Source: CAVTWH01 sp963794685 (GTDB lineage Bacteria > Actinomycetota > Actinomycetes > Mycobacteriales > Micromonosporaceae). Taken from it: a stretch of 64,000 nucleotides of DNA. The DNA is taken from contig CAWCFK010000018.1 in the NCBI GenBank assembly GCA_963794685.1, positions 372,001-436,000 of the forward strand, in the 5' to 3' direction. Positions within the stretch are counted from its first letter, which is position 1. The number at the start of each line of letters is the position of its first letter. Below are positions 52,376 to 63,968 of this stretch, piece by piece. The notes under the pieces are model-generated. The model made no database searches, had not been told where the DNA came from, and saw nothing but the letters and a program-made list of their open reading frames with translations. Made by a program: the position numbers and the translations under genes.

Positions 52376-53736
52376 TCAGCGACCCTGCAACGACTTCACG
52401 TTGTTGCCGAAGGTCCAGCTCTTCGAGCCGTCCCAGTTGATCGACCAGGTCATCAGCCCCTTGAGGCTGCTGTTGTACGCCTGGCTGACCAGCGCCGGGG
52501 TCATGTACCCGCCGCCCGCGCCGGACTGTGCCGGCAGGCCGGGGACCTGCTTGTCGTAGGGCACCCGGACGGTGACGCCCTGGATGGTGAGCCCGGCGTT
52601 GAGGCAGTTGGTCTGCACCGTGGAAGCCCTGCACCGTGCCGGCCGGGTAGGAGTCGCCGGAGCAGCCGTACATGCTGCCGTTGTAGTACTGCATGTTCAG
52701 CCACCACAGCCGGCCGTTGTCCACGTACTTCTTGATGATCGGCAGGTACGAGCCCCAGATCGAGCCGTAGGTGACGCTGCCCCCGGTGACGTACGCGGTC
52801 TCCGGCGCCATCGTCAGCCCGAAGTTGCGCCGGCATCTGGCCGAGCACCCCGTCGATGATGCGGATCAGGTTGGCCTGTGACGTGGAGAGCGTGCTGATA
52901 CTGCCACTGCCGGTCAGCCCGGTCTCGATGTCGATGTCGATGCCGTCGAAGTTGTTGGCCTTCAGGATCGGCACGATGGTCGCCACGAACCGGTCAGCCA
53001 CCGCGCTCGAGCTGAGGTCGATCCCGGCAGCGGCGCCGCCGATCGACATCAGCAGGGTCGCGCCGGCCGCCTTCGCCTGGCACATCTCGGCCGGCGTCGG
53101 CACCTTCACGCCGGCGTCCATGCCGTTCTCCCAGAGCACCGTGCCGTCCGAGCGGATCACCGGGAAGGCCAGGTTGATGACGTTGTACCCGTGCTGGGCC
53201 ATCCGGGCGTCGGTGATCGGGATCCAGCCGAGTCCGGGGTGGACACCGTTGCTCGCGCCGTCCCAGTTCTCCCAGTAGCCCTGGAGCACCTTCCCGGCCG
53301 GCCGGGACTTCACCCCGCACGACCCGCCCGTGGCGGTCGGGGTGGGAGTTGGCGAGGTGGTGGTCCGCGACGGCGTGGGCGAGACGGTCCGCGACGGCGA
53401 GGTCGTGGGAGTGGGCGAGGTGGTCCGGGTCGGGCTGGCGGTGGGGGTCGGGTTGCCGCCGCAGGTGCCCAGGTCGGTCCAGAGTGACGGGGTGGCGGCC
53501 GGGTTCCAGCCGGCGCCGACGTAGGCGGTGTGGGTGACCAGCGCCTTGTAGAGGTGGCCGCCGTAGGTGACCTGGGTGCCGACGGTGTAGGTGTTGCCCT
53601 CGGCCCAGGCCGGGGCGGTGCAGGTGACCACGGCCGCGCCGGCGGACGGGGTGAGGACGGTGGTTACCGTTGCCAACGCTGTGACCAGGGCCAGCGCTGC
53701 GCCGGCTACCACGGCGATGCGACGTCGACTTGCCAC
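52376..53736 (-). CDS. Secreted GH18 chitinase with CBM5/12, frameshifted near the C-terminus
   Basis: About 453 residues from GTG 53736 after GGAGG. A signal peptide ends near TPSAGA. A CBM5/12 chitin-binding domain follows (AWAEGNTYTVGTQVTYGGHLYKAL), then a Thr/Pro linker and a GH18 barrel with the catalytic DGIDIDIETG (DxxDxDxE). The chain crosses two single-base shifts (near 52833 and 52622) before ending LMTWSINWDGSKSWTFGNN. It hydrolyses chitin outside the cell. With the AA10 LPMO it forms a chitin-using pair. Confidence 0.9.
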
Positions 53737-53902
53737 GGTGCCTCCAGACACATCGATGGATCGATGGTCACGGACGCTATCAGTTAACAGTCTTAAATGT
53801 AAGAGTCCAGCAGGGACCGCGCCGCATGCAACCCTCAGGGCCGGTGCAGACGACACACCTGCGAAGCCGCCCGGCCACTGCCGGACGGCGGTGGAGGGAG
53901 CC

Positions 53903-54433
53903 ATGGGAACCGAAGTGGACGCCGAGTACGCCGACTTTGTCGAGGCGAGACTCGGCCGGCTGCACAAGACCGCATACCTGATGTGCGGCGACCCGCACCA
54001 CGCCGCCGACCTGGTACAGAACACGCTGCTCTCGCTCTACGTGCACTGGCGGCGGGCCAGCGCGGCGGACAACCTCGACGGCTACGTCCACCGGATCATG
54101 GCCCGTCGCTTCATCGACGAACAGCGCCGCCCGTGGCGCCGGGTGTTGCTGCGCGCAAGCCTGCCGGAGCAGCCGCCCGCAGCCGAGTACGACCGGCTGG
54201 GCGACCGCGACCGGCTGCTGACCGCGCTGCGGGCGGTACCTCCCCGCCAGCGCGCCGTGCTGGTGCTGCGCTTCTTCGCCGACCTGTCCGTCGAGGACAC
54301 CGCCACCGCGCTCGGTTGCGCGGCCGGAACCGTCAAGAGCCAGTGCGCCCGGGGCCTGGCCACCATGCGCGAACTGCTGACACCGCAACCCGTCCACGCC
54401 AACGGATCGGAGGACGACCGTGCAATTCACTGA
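53903..54433 (+). CDS. ECF sigma factor, SigE-like
   Basis: A 176-residue sigma factor from ATG 53903 after GGAGGGAG. Region 2 is RLGRLHKTAYLMCGDPHHAADLVQNTLLSLY, and region 4 is LRAVPPRQRAVLVLRFFADLSVEDTATALGCAAGTVKSQ. Spacing and sequence fit the SigE/SACE family common in actinomycetes. It overlaps the next gene, which encodes a one-helix membrane protein likely to act as its anti-sigma partner. Confidence 0.93.
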   Translation: MGTEVDAEYADFVEARLGRLHKTAYLMCGDPHHAADLVQNTLLSLYVHWRRASAADNLDGYVHRIMARRFIDEQRRPWRRVLLRASLPEQPPAAEYDRLGDRDRLLTALRAVPPRQRAVLVLRFFADLSVEDTATALGCAAGTVKSQCARGLATMRELLTPQPVHANGSEDDRAIH

Positions 54434-55658
54434 CGAGCAGATGTCCGGGGACGAACTGCGCACTCTGCTGACCGGGGCGGTCACTCCGCCTCCGGCGTTG
54501 ACCGTGCAGGGTTTGCTGCAGGACGGCCACCGCCGGGTTCGCCGCCGCCGGCTGGCCACCGCGACGGCGGTGGGGGCGCTGGCCGCCGCGGTCGCGCTGG
54601 TGGTCGCCTTCCCGGCGGCCCTCCCTCGGCACGCCATGCCCGCCCGGCCGGCCCAGTCGCCGGTGCCCACCGGCACCGCGAGCACCGGCCCGGTGGTCCC
54701 GCCGGTGACCCGGACCTGCCCCCTGGCAGCGCTGGCCGTGCCGCCGGGGAACGGCCCCGCACCGATGGAGATCAGCCCCAACGGCCGGTACATCGTCGGA
54801 CACACCAATGTCGGCCAGAACTTCCGCCCGGTGTACTGGACCGACGGGGTACCCCGGATGGTGCCGTACCCGTCCGACGCGAGCTCGGTCGAATTGACCG
54901 GGGTCACCAACGACGGCACCGCGGTCGGCGCGCTGTGGTCGGGCAGGTACAGCTACGTGGTCCGCTATCGGGACGGGGTACTGCGCAAGCTGCCGTATCC
55001 GGCCGGCGGCCCGTGGTACCTCGCCCAGCAGTGGATCAACGAGGCCGGCGACATCATGGCCACCGTCGAGCACCTGAATATCGACAACGACCCGCTGCTG
55101 TCGGTGGTCTGGCCGGCCGGCTCGGACACCCCCGAACTGATCACCCCCCCGGCGAACGTCAGTTTCAGGGGCATCGCCGCGGACGGTTCGCTGCTCGCCA
55201 TGGCGAACATGGACCGGCCGGATCTCAACTCCGCGTACGTCTTCGATCGGCACGGCCGCAACCCGCGGGAGCTACCCACCCCGGCCGGCTGGAACAGCCT
55301 CGCCCAGTTCGTGCGCGGCGACTGGGCAGTTGGCGAGATCGTCCGGCAGGACGGCTGGCGGCCCAGCCCACCCTACTCGGCCCGCTCGGTCCCGCCGGGC
55401 CACGTGTACGCCGCCGCCTGGAACTTGCGCACCGGCGAACTGGTCCAGCAGCCCGGTGCCACCTACGCGGACGTGGTGGGCGTCGACGGTATGGCCGTCG
55501 ACTCCGACAACCTGCTGGTGCTGGACCGGAACAACCGGTACCGGCTAGCTCGGCCGGACCTCCACGACACGTCGGCGCGCATCTTCATCACCTCGGTGGC
55601 CGACGACGGTCAGGTCGTCGGCTGGGCGGGCGGCGCGGCCCTGCGCTGGCAGTGCTGA
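54420..55658 (+). CDS. Membrane-anchored partner of the sigma factor, beta-repeat ectodomain
   Basis: A 412-residue protein from GTG 54420, overlapping the sigma gene. A short cytoplasmic segment with basic RRVRRRRLATAT leads into one membrane helix (about residues 45-65), then an outside domain. The outside part has repeats like SPNGRYIVGHTNVG, VTNDGTAVGALWSG and VADDGQVVGWAGG, resembling HAF/propeller repeats. It is probably an anti-sigma or sensor for the upstream factor. I see no HxxxCxxC zinc anti-sigma motif. Confidence 0.8.
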   Translation: MQFTDEQMSGDELRTLLTGAVTPPPALTVQGLLQDGHRRVRRRRLATATAVGALAAAVALVVAFPAALPRHAMPARPAQSPVPTGTASTGPVVPPVTRTCPLAALAVPPGNGPAPMEISPNGRYIVGHTNVGQNFRPVYWTDGVPRMVPYPSDASSVELTGVTNDGTAVGALWSGRYSYVVRYRDGVLRKLPYPAGGPWYLAQQWINEAGDIMATVEHLNIDNDPLLSVVWPAGSDTPELITPPANVSFRGIAADGSLLAMANMDRPDLNSAYVFDRHGRNPRELPTPAGWNSLAQFVRGDWAVGEIVRQDGWRPSPPYSARSVPPGHVYAAAWNLRTGELVQQPGATYADVVGVDGMAVDSDNLLVLDRNNRYRLARPDLHDTSARIFITSVADDGQVVGWAGGAALRWQC

Positions 55659-55792
55659 CCTGACGGAGATCCGGGCAGGCACGGCCGCGCCGCGCCTGCC
55701 CGGAAACCCATGTCCGGCTCCGTCCCCGAGCCAACTCTGAAACAGACCCTGCTGCGCGTCCGGCTGGGCGCCACGCTCATCCGAACTCGCGG

Positions 55793-57183
55793 TCAGCGGT
55801 GGGAGGTGGAGGTGGGCTCGTCGGATCGGCGGCCGACCGGACCTGCTGCCGGGGTAAGCCGGCGGGTGCCGGCCAGAGTCTGGAAGCTGTGCGAGTAGGC
55901 CGGCTGGACGGCCGGGTCGATCCGGGGATCGGGAAGGCCGTCGGTGGGGGTCGGGGGTGTGGAAGAAGTCCGCCTGTACCCGCTGCGGCGTCACGTCGAT
56001 CAGCGTGTACCCGTGGCCCACCCCGTCCAGGTAGCGCACCCAGGGGTTGGTGGCGCTCACCGCACCCACCACTCCCGCCGTCGCGGTCAGCGCCGCCGCG
56101 GTCGGGGTACCGGCCGGCAGCGTCGCGCGCACCAGCTCGTAGAAGCCGTCACTGGTCACCGAGGGGCAGACGAACTCCACTCCGGCCGAGTCCCAGCCGG
56201 TCGCCGTGCGGTTGACCGGCAGTTCGGCGGCCCAGGAGGAGTGGATATCGCCGGTCAGCACCACCACGTCGCCACGGGCGGGCGGCTGGGCGGCGCTGTG
56301 CGTCAGCAGGTCGTGCTGGTCGGCCTGGTAACCGTCCCACTGGTCGGAGTTGAGTAGGGTCACGCCGCCCGGCACCCCGAGCGCCGCACCCGGCCAGCGC
56401 ACCGGGGTCAGCATCACCTGGTTGCCCACCAGGTGCCAGCGCCGACCGGAGCGGGCCACCGTGTCCTTGAGCCAGGCCAACTGCTCCGGCTCGGGCAGAT
56501 GCCGGGACGGGTCGGCCAGCGCCGCGTCCACGGCCGGCACCCCGGTCGGGATGAACCCGCCGCCGACCCCGGTGAGGCACGTACCTGGGCGCTGGTCTCG
56601 GGTCTCCAGCACCGGACGCAGGCGCGGAGGTGGACCGTAGAAGAACATGCACCCCGGCACGTCCACCTGGGCGCTGCGGTTCTGCCGGGTCTCCAGCACC
56701 GACAATTCGGCCAGCGCGCCGAAGGTGAACCGCTTGAAGAACCGGATGCCCCGGTGCGGGACCGCCCGCTGCTCGGGTAGCCGGAACTGGCATCCACTCC
56801 AGGTAGGCCTGGTACGCCTCGCGTCGCCGGGTGGCGAACTCGCCCTCGGTGCCGGGAGTGTGGTTCTCCGCGCCAGTGGCCCAGGCGTTGTTGGCCGACC
56901 TCGTGGTCATCGAAGATGGTGATCCACGGATGCGCCTCGTGCGCCGCGCGCAGATCCGGATCGGCCTTGTGCAGCGCGTGCCGGCAGCCGGTACCCGGCC
57001 AGGTCGATGGTCTCGGTGACCGGCTGGGCGTCGCGGGTACCGATCAGCGCGGCCGGCCCGTACCGGTCCGCCCCGTTGCCGTACTCGTAGATGTAGTCCC
57101 CGACGGTGCAGTACGAAGTCCAGGTCTTCCCGGTGCGCCAGGGCCCGGTACGCGCCGAAGTACCCGCCCGGCAGTTGCTGCAG
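55793..57183 (-). pseudogene. PhoD-like alkaline phosphatase, start missing, frameshifted
   Basis: Recognisable PhoD segments run in order: PGGYFGAYRALAHREDLDFVLH, NNAWATGAENHTPGTEGEFATRR, RHLPEPEQLAWLKDTVARSGRRWHLVGNQV (in part), VVLTGDIHSSWAAELP and RYLDGVGHGYTLIDV. The end is STSHR and a TGA at 55793-55795. Four or more frame changes are needed. The usual Tat signal peptide and the N-terminal domain are absent. Instead the frame continues upstream into a GNAT fragment. I therefore call it a remnant, though sequence errors may account for the shifts. Confidence 0.75.
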
Positions 57184-57350
57184 GACAGCGCCCGCGGCTT
57201 CCGAGGCGAGTCCCTGACCCTGGTAGGTCTTCCGGATCAGGTAACCGATCTCAGGTTCGGCGTAGCTGGTTCGTCCCTTCAACATGCCGCAGTTGCCGAT
57301 CAGCGCAGCGGTATCCCGCGCCCGCAGCGCATGCCAGCATCGGCTCTCTC
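57184..57350 (-). pseudogene. GNAT acetyltransferase fragment fused to the PhoD remnant
   Basis: Reading on the minus strand: ALIGNCGMLKGRTSYAEPEIG, then YLIRKTYQGQGLASEAAGAV. The QGQGLASEA stretch is the acetyl-CoA-binding motif A of RimJ/RimL-type GNAT enzymes. About 55 residues survive, and the next codons are already PhoD sequence in the same frame. A deletion that joined two genes would explain it. Confidence 0.65.
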
Positions 57351-57354
57351 GGCG

Positions 57355-58439
57355 TCACCCGGGCGGTGGTCCGGGTAGCGGGCGGGGCCGGGTCCACCAC
57401 TGGGCCAGGCCCACGGCCAGCAGCGCGCACACCGCGCCGGCCAGCGCGAACCAGACGGTGATCTCGACCTTGCGGTGCTGCAGGGCGATCGAGTTGGGCA
57501 GGTCCAGCAGCGTGTCGGTGAGCGCCTTCGCGTTCTGTGCCGGGTGGTACTCGCCGCCGGTCAGGGTGGCCACCTGGGTCAGCGTCTCCTCGTCGATCTG
57601 CTGGCCGCGCCGGCCGCCGCCCGCCGCCGCCCCGGTTCCCGCCGGGCTGGGCCGAAGCCGCCCTGGTCGCTGCTGATCTGGTCGGGGGTGCAGACGAACG
57701 CGGCCGGATTCTCGGTACCGAAGCCGATCGTGTAGATCCGCAGCCGGCGGGCGGCGGCCTGCTGGGCGGCGGTCACCGGGTCGACGCCCTGGGTGTTCGC
57801 CCCGTCGGTGAGCACCACGATGGTGTCCGGCTCGAACCCGCCGCCGGTCACCGGCTCGTCGGCGGACAGGTCCACGCCACTGGCCGGCACGTTCGGGTTG
57901 ATGGTGGCGATCGCGTCGATCGCGGACAGGATGCCCAGCCCGATCGCGGTGCCCCGGGAGGTGCGCAGCGTGGCGATCGCGTCGAGCAGCTGGTCCTTGT
58001 CGGTGGTCGGCGGCACCAGCAGCGCGGCGATGCCGGAGAACGCCACCAGCCCGATCCGGGTGCCGTTGTGCTGGGCCTTGACGAAGTCGCTGGCCGCCGT
58101 CTCGGCCACGGTCAGCCGGTTGGGCGGCACGTCGGAGGAGCACATCGAGGTGGACACGTCGATGACCAGCAGGATCGCCGAGGAGTCGATGGGTACCACG
58201 GTGTTGGCCCGGGGCCGGGCGCCGGCCACGCTCGAGCAGCACCAGAGCCAGGCGCGAAGAGGGCCAGTGGCACCTTGCGTCGCCACGCCGAGCGGTCCGG
58301 CAGCGCCGCGCGGATGAGGGTGATGCTGGAGACCCGTACCGCCGTGCGTCGCCGACGTCGCCGCAGCCAGCGCCCGGACACCGAGCAGCGCGGGGAACGC
58401 CAGCAGGGCGAGCAGGGCCCACGGCCAGGTCAGCGCCAT
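57355..58439 (-). CDS. VWA-domain membrane protein (BatA/BatB-like), frameshifted
   Basis: About 360 codons. The N-terminus MALTWPWALLALLAFPALLGV is a membrane helix. The VWA domain has the MIDAS DVSTSMC and LVAFSGIAALLVPPTTDKDQ. After a shift near 57640 a second membrane helix (VWFALAGAVCALLAVGLAQWW) ends the chain. The ATG overlaps the stop of the preceding VWA gene (TGATG). Such pairs work with MoxR ATPases in metal insertion or complex assembly. Shifts near 58235 and 57640 look like single extra bases. Confidence 0.82.
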
Positions 58440-59406
58440 CACAGTATCCGTCCGAACCAGAGGGTCATCAGTATCCCACCGACGGTGAGCAGCAGCAGCG
58501 CTGCGAGCGGCGGCAGCTCCGGTCAGCTCCACCGGCTGCGTCTTCGTGGTGATCCGCAGGTCCACCGAGTGCGACGAGGCGTCCAGCGCCGCCTGGTCAC
58601 CGGCCGGGTGGTACGCCCCGGTGGTGGTCTGTCGCGATCTCGGTGAGCAGCTCCTCGTCCAGCGCGGTGGCGACCTGGAATCCGTCGACCGCGACCGTGG
58701 TGCCCTCGGCGGTGCCGATGCCGACGGTCTCGATGTGTACCCCGGCGGCGGCGGCGACCTCGGCGGCGGCGAGCGCGTCCGGGCCGGAGGTGTCCTCGCC
58801 GTCGGAGAAGACCACGATGGTGGCCGACCCGTGGTAGTCCACCTGCGGCGGCACGTCCGAGTCGGGGTCGGGTAGCTGCACGGTCTTCCCGACGATGGTG
58901 CTCAACGCGGCCAGGATCGCCTGCCCCAGCGAGGTGCCGCCGGCCGGGTGCAGTCCGGCGACGGCGGCGATCGCCTGCCGGTGGTCGCCGCCGGCGGGCT
59001 GCTGGGTGGTGAGCGCGCCCTGGTCGAAGGCGACCACGCCGACGTCCACCGTCTCCGGCTGGGCCTGGATGAAGCTGGTCGCGGCGGCCTGCGCGGCGGC
59101 CAGCCGGGTCGGCTGCGCGTCGGTGGCGGTCATGCTGTTCGACACGTCCACCGCCACGATCACGGTGCCGGCGATCCGCGGCAGCGCCACGTTGGCCTGC
59201 GGCCGGGCCAGCGCCGTCAGCAGCAGCGCGAGCGCGGCCAGGAACAGCAGCGGGGGCAGGTGCCGGCGCCAGGCCGCGCCGACCGGGCGCAGTCCGGCCG
59301 CCGCCAGCGCCCGGCTGCGTTCGCGGTGCAGCAGCCGGTACCCGGCGAGCAGGGCCACCGTCACCAGCGCGGCCACGAGCAGCAGGAGGGGGTACCGGAA
59401 AGTCAT
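58439..59406 (-). CDS. VWA-domain membrane protein, one or two frameshifts
   Basis: About 322 codons. Two N-terminal membrane helices (LLLLVAALVTVALLAGY; PPLLFLAALALLLTAL) precede a VWA domain with MIDAS DVSNSMT and VFSDGEDTSGPDALAA. After a shift near 58630 the protein continues DLRITTKTQPVELTG. A further shift near 58520 gives the last helix LLLLTVGGILMTLWFG. It overlaps the DUF58 gene by ATGA. It belongs to the MoxR/BatA-like operon. Confidence 0.83.
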
Positions 59407-60329
59407 CGCCGTCGCCGTTTCGTCGCCCGCACCATCGCCACCAGCGCGCCGGTCGGGTCCTGGTCGGTACCGACCCGGTGGGCCACCGCCCCGGCCCGGC
59501 GCATCGTCGCCGTCAGCGCCTCCTCCCGGGCCGTCACCTGCGCGCGCAGCCGCTGTCGGAAGAACGGGTCACCGGTGTCGGCGAGCAGCTGCTCGCCGGT
59601 CTCCGCGTCCTCCACCAGCACCAGCCCGATGTCGGGCAGGTCCAGCTCGACCGGGTCGACGATCCGGATGGCGACCACCTCGTGCCGCTGGCCCAACCGG
59701 GTCAGCTCCGGCTCCCAGCCGTCCGTCGCCGATGAAGTCGGAGATCACCAGGACCAGGCTGCGCCGCCGGGCGGTGCGGGCGGCCAGCCGGAGCATCGCG
59801 GCCAGGTCGGTGGGGCGGCGGTCGGGGCGACCGGTGGGCGGTCGGGTGAGCTGGTCAGTGATGTGCAGCAGGTGGGTACGGCCGGTGCGCGGCGGGATCA
59901 CCCGCTGGGCGGCGTTGTCGTAGAGGATCGCGCCCACCCGGTTGCCGGAGCCGGTGAACAGCCGGCCCAGGCTGACCGCCAACTCGGTGAGCAGCCGGTC
60001 CTTGCCGTGCCCCCCGGCGCCCTCGCCGTGCCCTCCAGTGCCCTCGCCTTGCCCCCCAGCGCCGAAGCGCATCGAGGCGGACCGGTCCAGCACCAGCCAG
60101 GCGGTCAGTTCCCGGTCCTGGGTGTACTGGCGGACGAACGGCTCGTCCATCCGGGCGGTGACGTTCCAGTCGATGTGCCGGACGTCGTCCTCGGGGGTGT
60201 ACTCGCGCAGGTCCGCGAAGTCGATCCCGGCGCCCCGGAACACCGTCCGGTACCCGCCCTGGACCTGCCCGTCGAGCCGACGGACGACCTGCCACTCCAG
60301 CCGCCGCAGCAGCCGGTCCGGGGTCCCGG

Positions 60330-60342
<13 letters not shown>
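59403..60342 (-). CDS. DUF58 protein, one frameshift
   Basis: About 313 residues. GYRTVFRGAGIDFADLREYTPEDDVRHIDW is the DUF58 signature, followed by VLDRSASM, a degenerate VWA-like site. A Gly-rich insert (GGQGEGTGGHGEGAGGHGK) interrupts the middle. A one-base shift near 59733 separates ISDFIGDG from WEPELTRLGQRHEVVAIRI. The gene overlaps moxR by 13 bases. DUF58 proteins regularly accompany MoxR ATPases and VWA proteins, with unknown molecular role. Confidence 0.88.
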
Positions 60343-61331
<989 letters not shown>

Positions 61332-61353
61332 CTTCGGTGTCCCTACCTGTCTG

Positions 61354-62164
61354 TCACTGCTGGGGTGCCCGGTCGCCGCCGCCGGCGGCCACCGCCGCCC
61401 CGATGGGTACTGCGAAGCCGATGCCGATGAAGGTGTCCGAGTCGGTCGGGTTGGCCAGCGCCACCACGATGCCGACGATCGCGCCGGTGCTGTTCAGCAG
61501 CGGGCCGCCGGAGCTGCCCGGGTTGACCGCCGCGTCGAACTGGATGAGTCCGGTCAGCTTCCCGGTCGGCGTGGCGGCCGCCCGGTCCAGGCCGGAGACC
61601 ACACCGGTGGTGACGCGTCCGGGTCAGCCCCAACGGGTTGCCGATGGCGACCACGTTGTCGCCGACCGCGAGCCGGCCGCCGAGCACCGCCGGGACGACC
61701 AGCGACGGCAGCGTGGTCGGTTGCAGGATGGCGATGTCCAGGGCCGGGTCGGCGGCGAGCACGGTGGCGGCCGAGACGGTCTCGTCGGCGAAGGTCACCT
61801 GGATGCTCGCAGCGTCCTTCACGACGTGCAGCGCGGTGAGGATGGTGGCGTCGGCGTTGACCACGACGCCGGTGCCGGAGAAGCCGCCGGTGCCGTTCGC
61901 GGCGAGCGCGTCGATGGTGACCACCGACGGGGCGAGCGCCTGGTAGATCTCGGCGGTGGTCGGCGGGCGGCTCGCGGTCGGGCTGGCGGTGGCCCGCTTG
62001 CTCGGTGACGTCTGCGGGCTGCTGCCCGAGCCCCAGTGGAAGAACAGCACCGCGGTGAGCACCAGTAGCACCACCACTGCGACACCAGCGAGCAGCGCCC
62101 GGCGGGTGGGCCGGGATCGCTGCGGCACGGGGGTTTCCGGCGTATCCGTCGCCAATCCGCCCAT
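61354..62164 (-). CDS. Membrane-anchored S1C (HtrA-like) serine protease, one frameshift
   Basis: About 270 residues. An N-terminal membrane helix (LLAGVAVVVLLVLTAVLFF) is followed by a trypsin-like domain with catalytic His in LTALHVV, Asp in DPALDIAILQ and Ser in NPGSSGGPLL. A shift near 61615 divides NPLGLTR from TGVVSGLDRAAA. There is no PDZ domain, so it is shorter than classical HtrA. It lies 22 bases upstream of moxR and may share its transcript, suggesting envelope protein quality control. Confidence 0.86.
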
Positions 62165-62309
62165 GCTGTACCGCCTCTGACCCGACCGGGGGCTCCAACG
62201 TAACCGAGCAACCTCGGAATCAGGTAACACTGTTTTTTCGCAGGTCAGGAACCGACGAGGGGTGGCGGCGGGCTGCATTGCCCGCCGCCGCCCCGGTGCG
62301 CGTCGACGC

Positions 62310-63968
62310 CTAGTGCCCGGCGCCTGCGCCGGCCGTGACCAGCGCCTTCACCGTGGACACGTCGTCGAGGTGGTAGCTGTACCCGATCGCGGCGACGGTG
62401 CCGTTGGTCTCGCACGGGCCGGAGTTGGTGAGCAGGTTGTTGCGGGCCACCAGCCGGCCGGGGGCGGAGTCCGCGTACCCGCTCGCCGACCAGCAGGCCT
62501 GCACCACGTTCTCGAACACGTTGTTCTCGACCAGGGCGCCGGCGTTCATGGTGGAGGCGATGCCGTAGTAGGCGCTGTCGCCGGTGATGTTCGAGTAGTA
62601 GTTGTCGTAGATGTGTACCGGGTCGCCGAAGCGCAGTCGCGGGTTGCGCTCCATGGTGCGGTCGAACCAGTTGTGGTGGTACGTGATCCGCAGGTGCCCG
62701 GTGTCCTCGCTGGCGTTGTCGTCGTCGTGCCCGATCAGCGAGTTCTTGAAGTGCGTGACGAAGTGGTTCCAGGACACCGTGATGTAGTCGGCCGCGTGGG
62801 TGGCGTCCACCAGGCCGTCGTAGTAGTCGATGCCGTGGTCCAGGTCGCTGCCGAGGGTGTTGTGGTCGACCAGGATGTGGTCGGCGTCCTGGATGTGGAC
62901 GGCGTCCTTGTCACCCGAGGACACCTTGGAGATGTTCAGGTTGCGGATGACGACGTTGGCCGGATGCATGTGCTCGATGGACAGCTCGATGCCGACCAGG
63001 CCGGAGTTCGCGCCGACTCCGATGATGGACTTGTTGTCCCGCACCACGACCGTGCCCGATCCGGTGATCATTCCGCTCACCAGGATCGTCAGCGGCGTGG
63101 TCTTGATGTTCGCCTGGGCTTGCAGTTGAGCCAGAGTGGTCACCGTGACGGTGGCTCCACAGAGCCCGCCGATGGTCGGACCGCCCACGCCGGCCCAGCC
63201 CTCCACCAGTGGCGGTGCCACGTTGCAGGGTGTGGACGAGGTGCTGGGGGATGGCGTCGGTGACGCTGAGCTTGGCCGGGGGCTGGAGGGGGAGGAGCCC
63301 GGCGTCGTCGGGTTGGGGCCGGCCGCGTCGGCGACCAGCACGTCGTCGATCTCGCCGGCCGCGTAGCTGGTGGCGAAGCCGGTCTGCCCGGCGGTGTACT
63401 GGCTGTCTGTCGCGGTCAGCGTCGGTCCGCCGGCAACCGAGCCGGTGAGCGAGGTCCCGGACATGGTCAGGGTCAACGAGTACCAGCTACCCGCGCTCAC
63501 GGTGAACGAGGCGGTCGCCAGCGGGGTGAGGGTGCCGGAGACCCGCTTGCCCAGTACCACCGTGCCCGAGCCGGTCAGCGCCAGGTAGTAGTAGCTGGTG
63601 TTGGTCCTTACCCGGCCGAGCAGCGCGGTGAACCGGGTGGCGTTGCCGAAGGCGGTCGGCTTCACCCGGGCGGTGACGGTCGAGTTCGTCCACGACGTAC
63701 TGCCGGCGCGGGCCACCGCATCGGACGAGGTGCCGCCCTGGCGCAGCACGGAGGAGCCGTCGGTGACCACCGACCAGGTACCGCCGGAGGTGCTCCAGCC
63801 CGACGAGTTGCCGTCTTGGAAATCGTCGCTGAACAGGGTGGCCGCACCGGCCGTGCCGACGCCGAGCACCGACCAGGCGAGCACGGCGGTGGCGGTGACG
63901 GCGGTGAAGATGGCGAGCAGTCGGGTGGACGGGCGTCGACGGTGCGACGACCCGACAGGAAAACGCAT
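62310..63968 (-). CDS. Secreted PL1 pectate lyase with N-terminal lectin-like domain
   Basis: A 552-residue protein from ATG 63968. The signal peptide ends near GVGTAGA. A jelly-roll, laminin-G/CBM-like domain follows (about residues 43-215, LFSDDFQDGNSSGWSTSGG), then a Ser/Pro linker and a PL1 parallel beta-helix. Calcium and catalytic motifs include DAVHIQDADHILVDHNTL, SWNHFVTHFKNSLIGHDD and RNPRLRFGDPVHIYDNYY. It cleaves polygalacturonate outside the cell. It adds to the chitinase and LPMO in a plant/soil polymer-degrading set. Confidence 0.93.
   Translation of the reverse strand: MRFPVGSSHRRRPSTRLLAIFTAVTATAVLAWSVLGVGTAGAATLFSDDFQDGNSSGWSTSGGTWSVVTDGSSVLRQGGTSSDAVARAGSTSWTNSTVTARVKPTAFGNATRFTALLGRVRTNTSYYYLALTGSGTVVLGKRVSGTLTPLATASFTVSAGSWYSLTLTMSGTSLTGSVAGGPTLTATDSQYTAGQTGFATSYAAGEIDDVLVADAAGPNPTTPGSSPSSPRPSSASPTPSPSTSSTPCNVAPPLVEGWAGVGGPTIGGLCGATVTVTTLAQLQAQANIKTTPLTILVSGMITGSGTVVVRDNKSIIGVGANSGLVGIELSIEHMHPANVVIRNLNISKVSSGDKDAVHIQDADHILVDHNTLGSDLDHGIDYYDGLVDATHAADYITVSWNHFVTHFKNSLIGHDDDNASEDTGHLRITYHHNWFDRTMERNPRLRFGDPVHIYDNYYSNITGDSAYYGIASTMNAGALVENNVFENVVQACWSASGYADSAPGRLVARNNLLTNSGPCETNGTVAAIGYSYHLDDVSTVKALVTAGAGAGH

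Noticed and set aside
55710..55898. Small plus-strand ORF after the sigma-partner gene
   Set aside because: It overlaps the conserved C-terminus of the PhoD remnant on the other strand and has no recognisable features.
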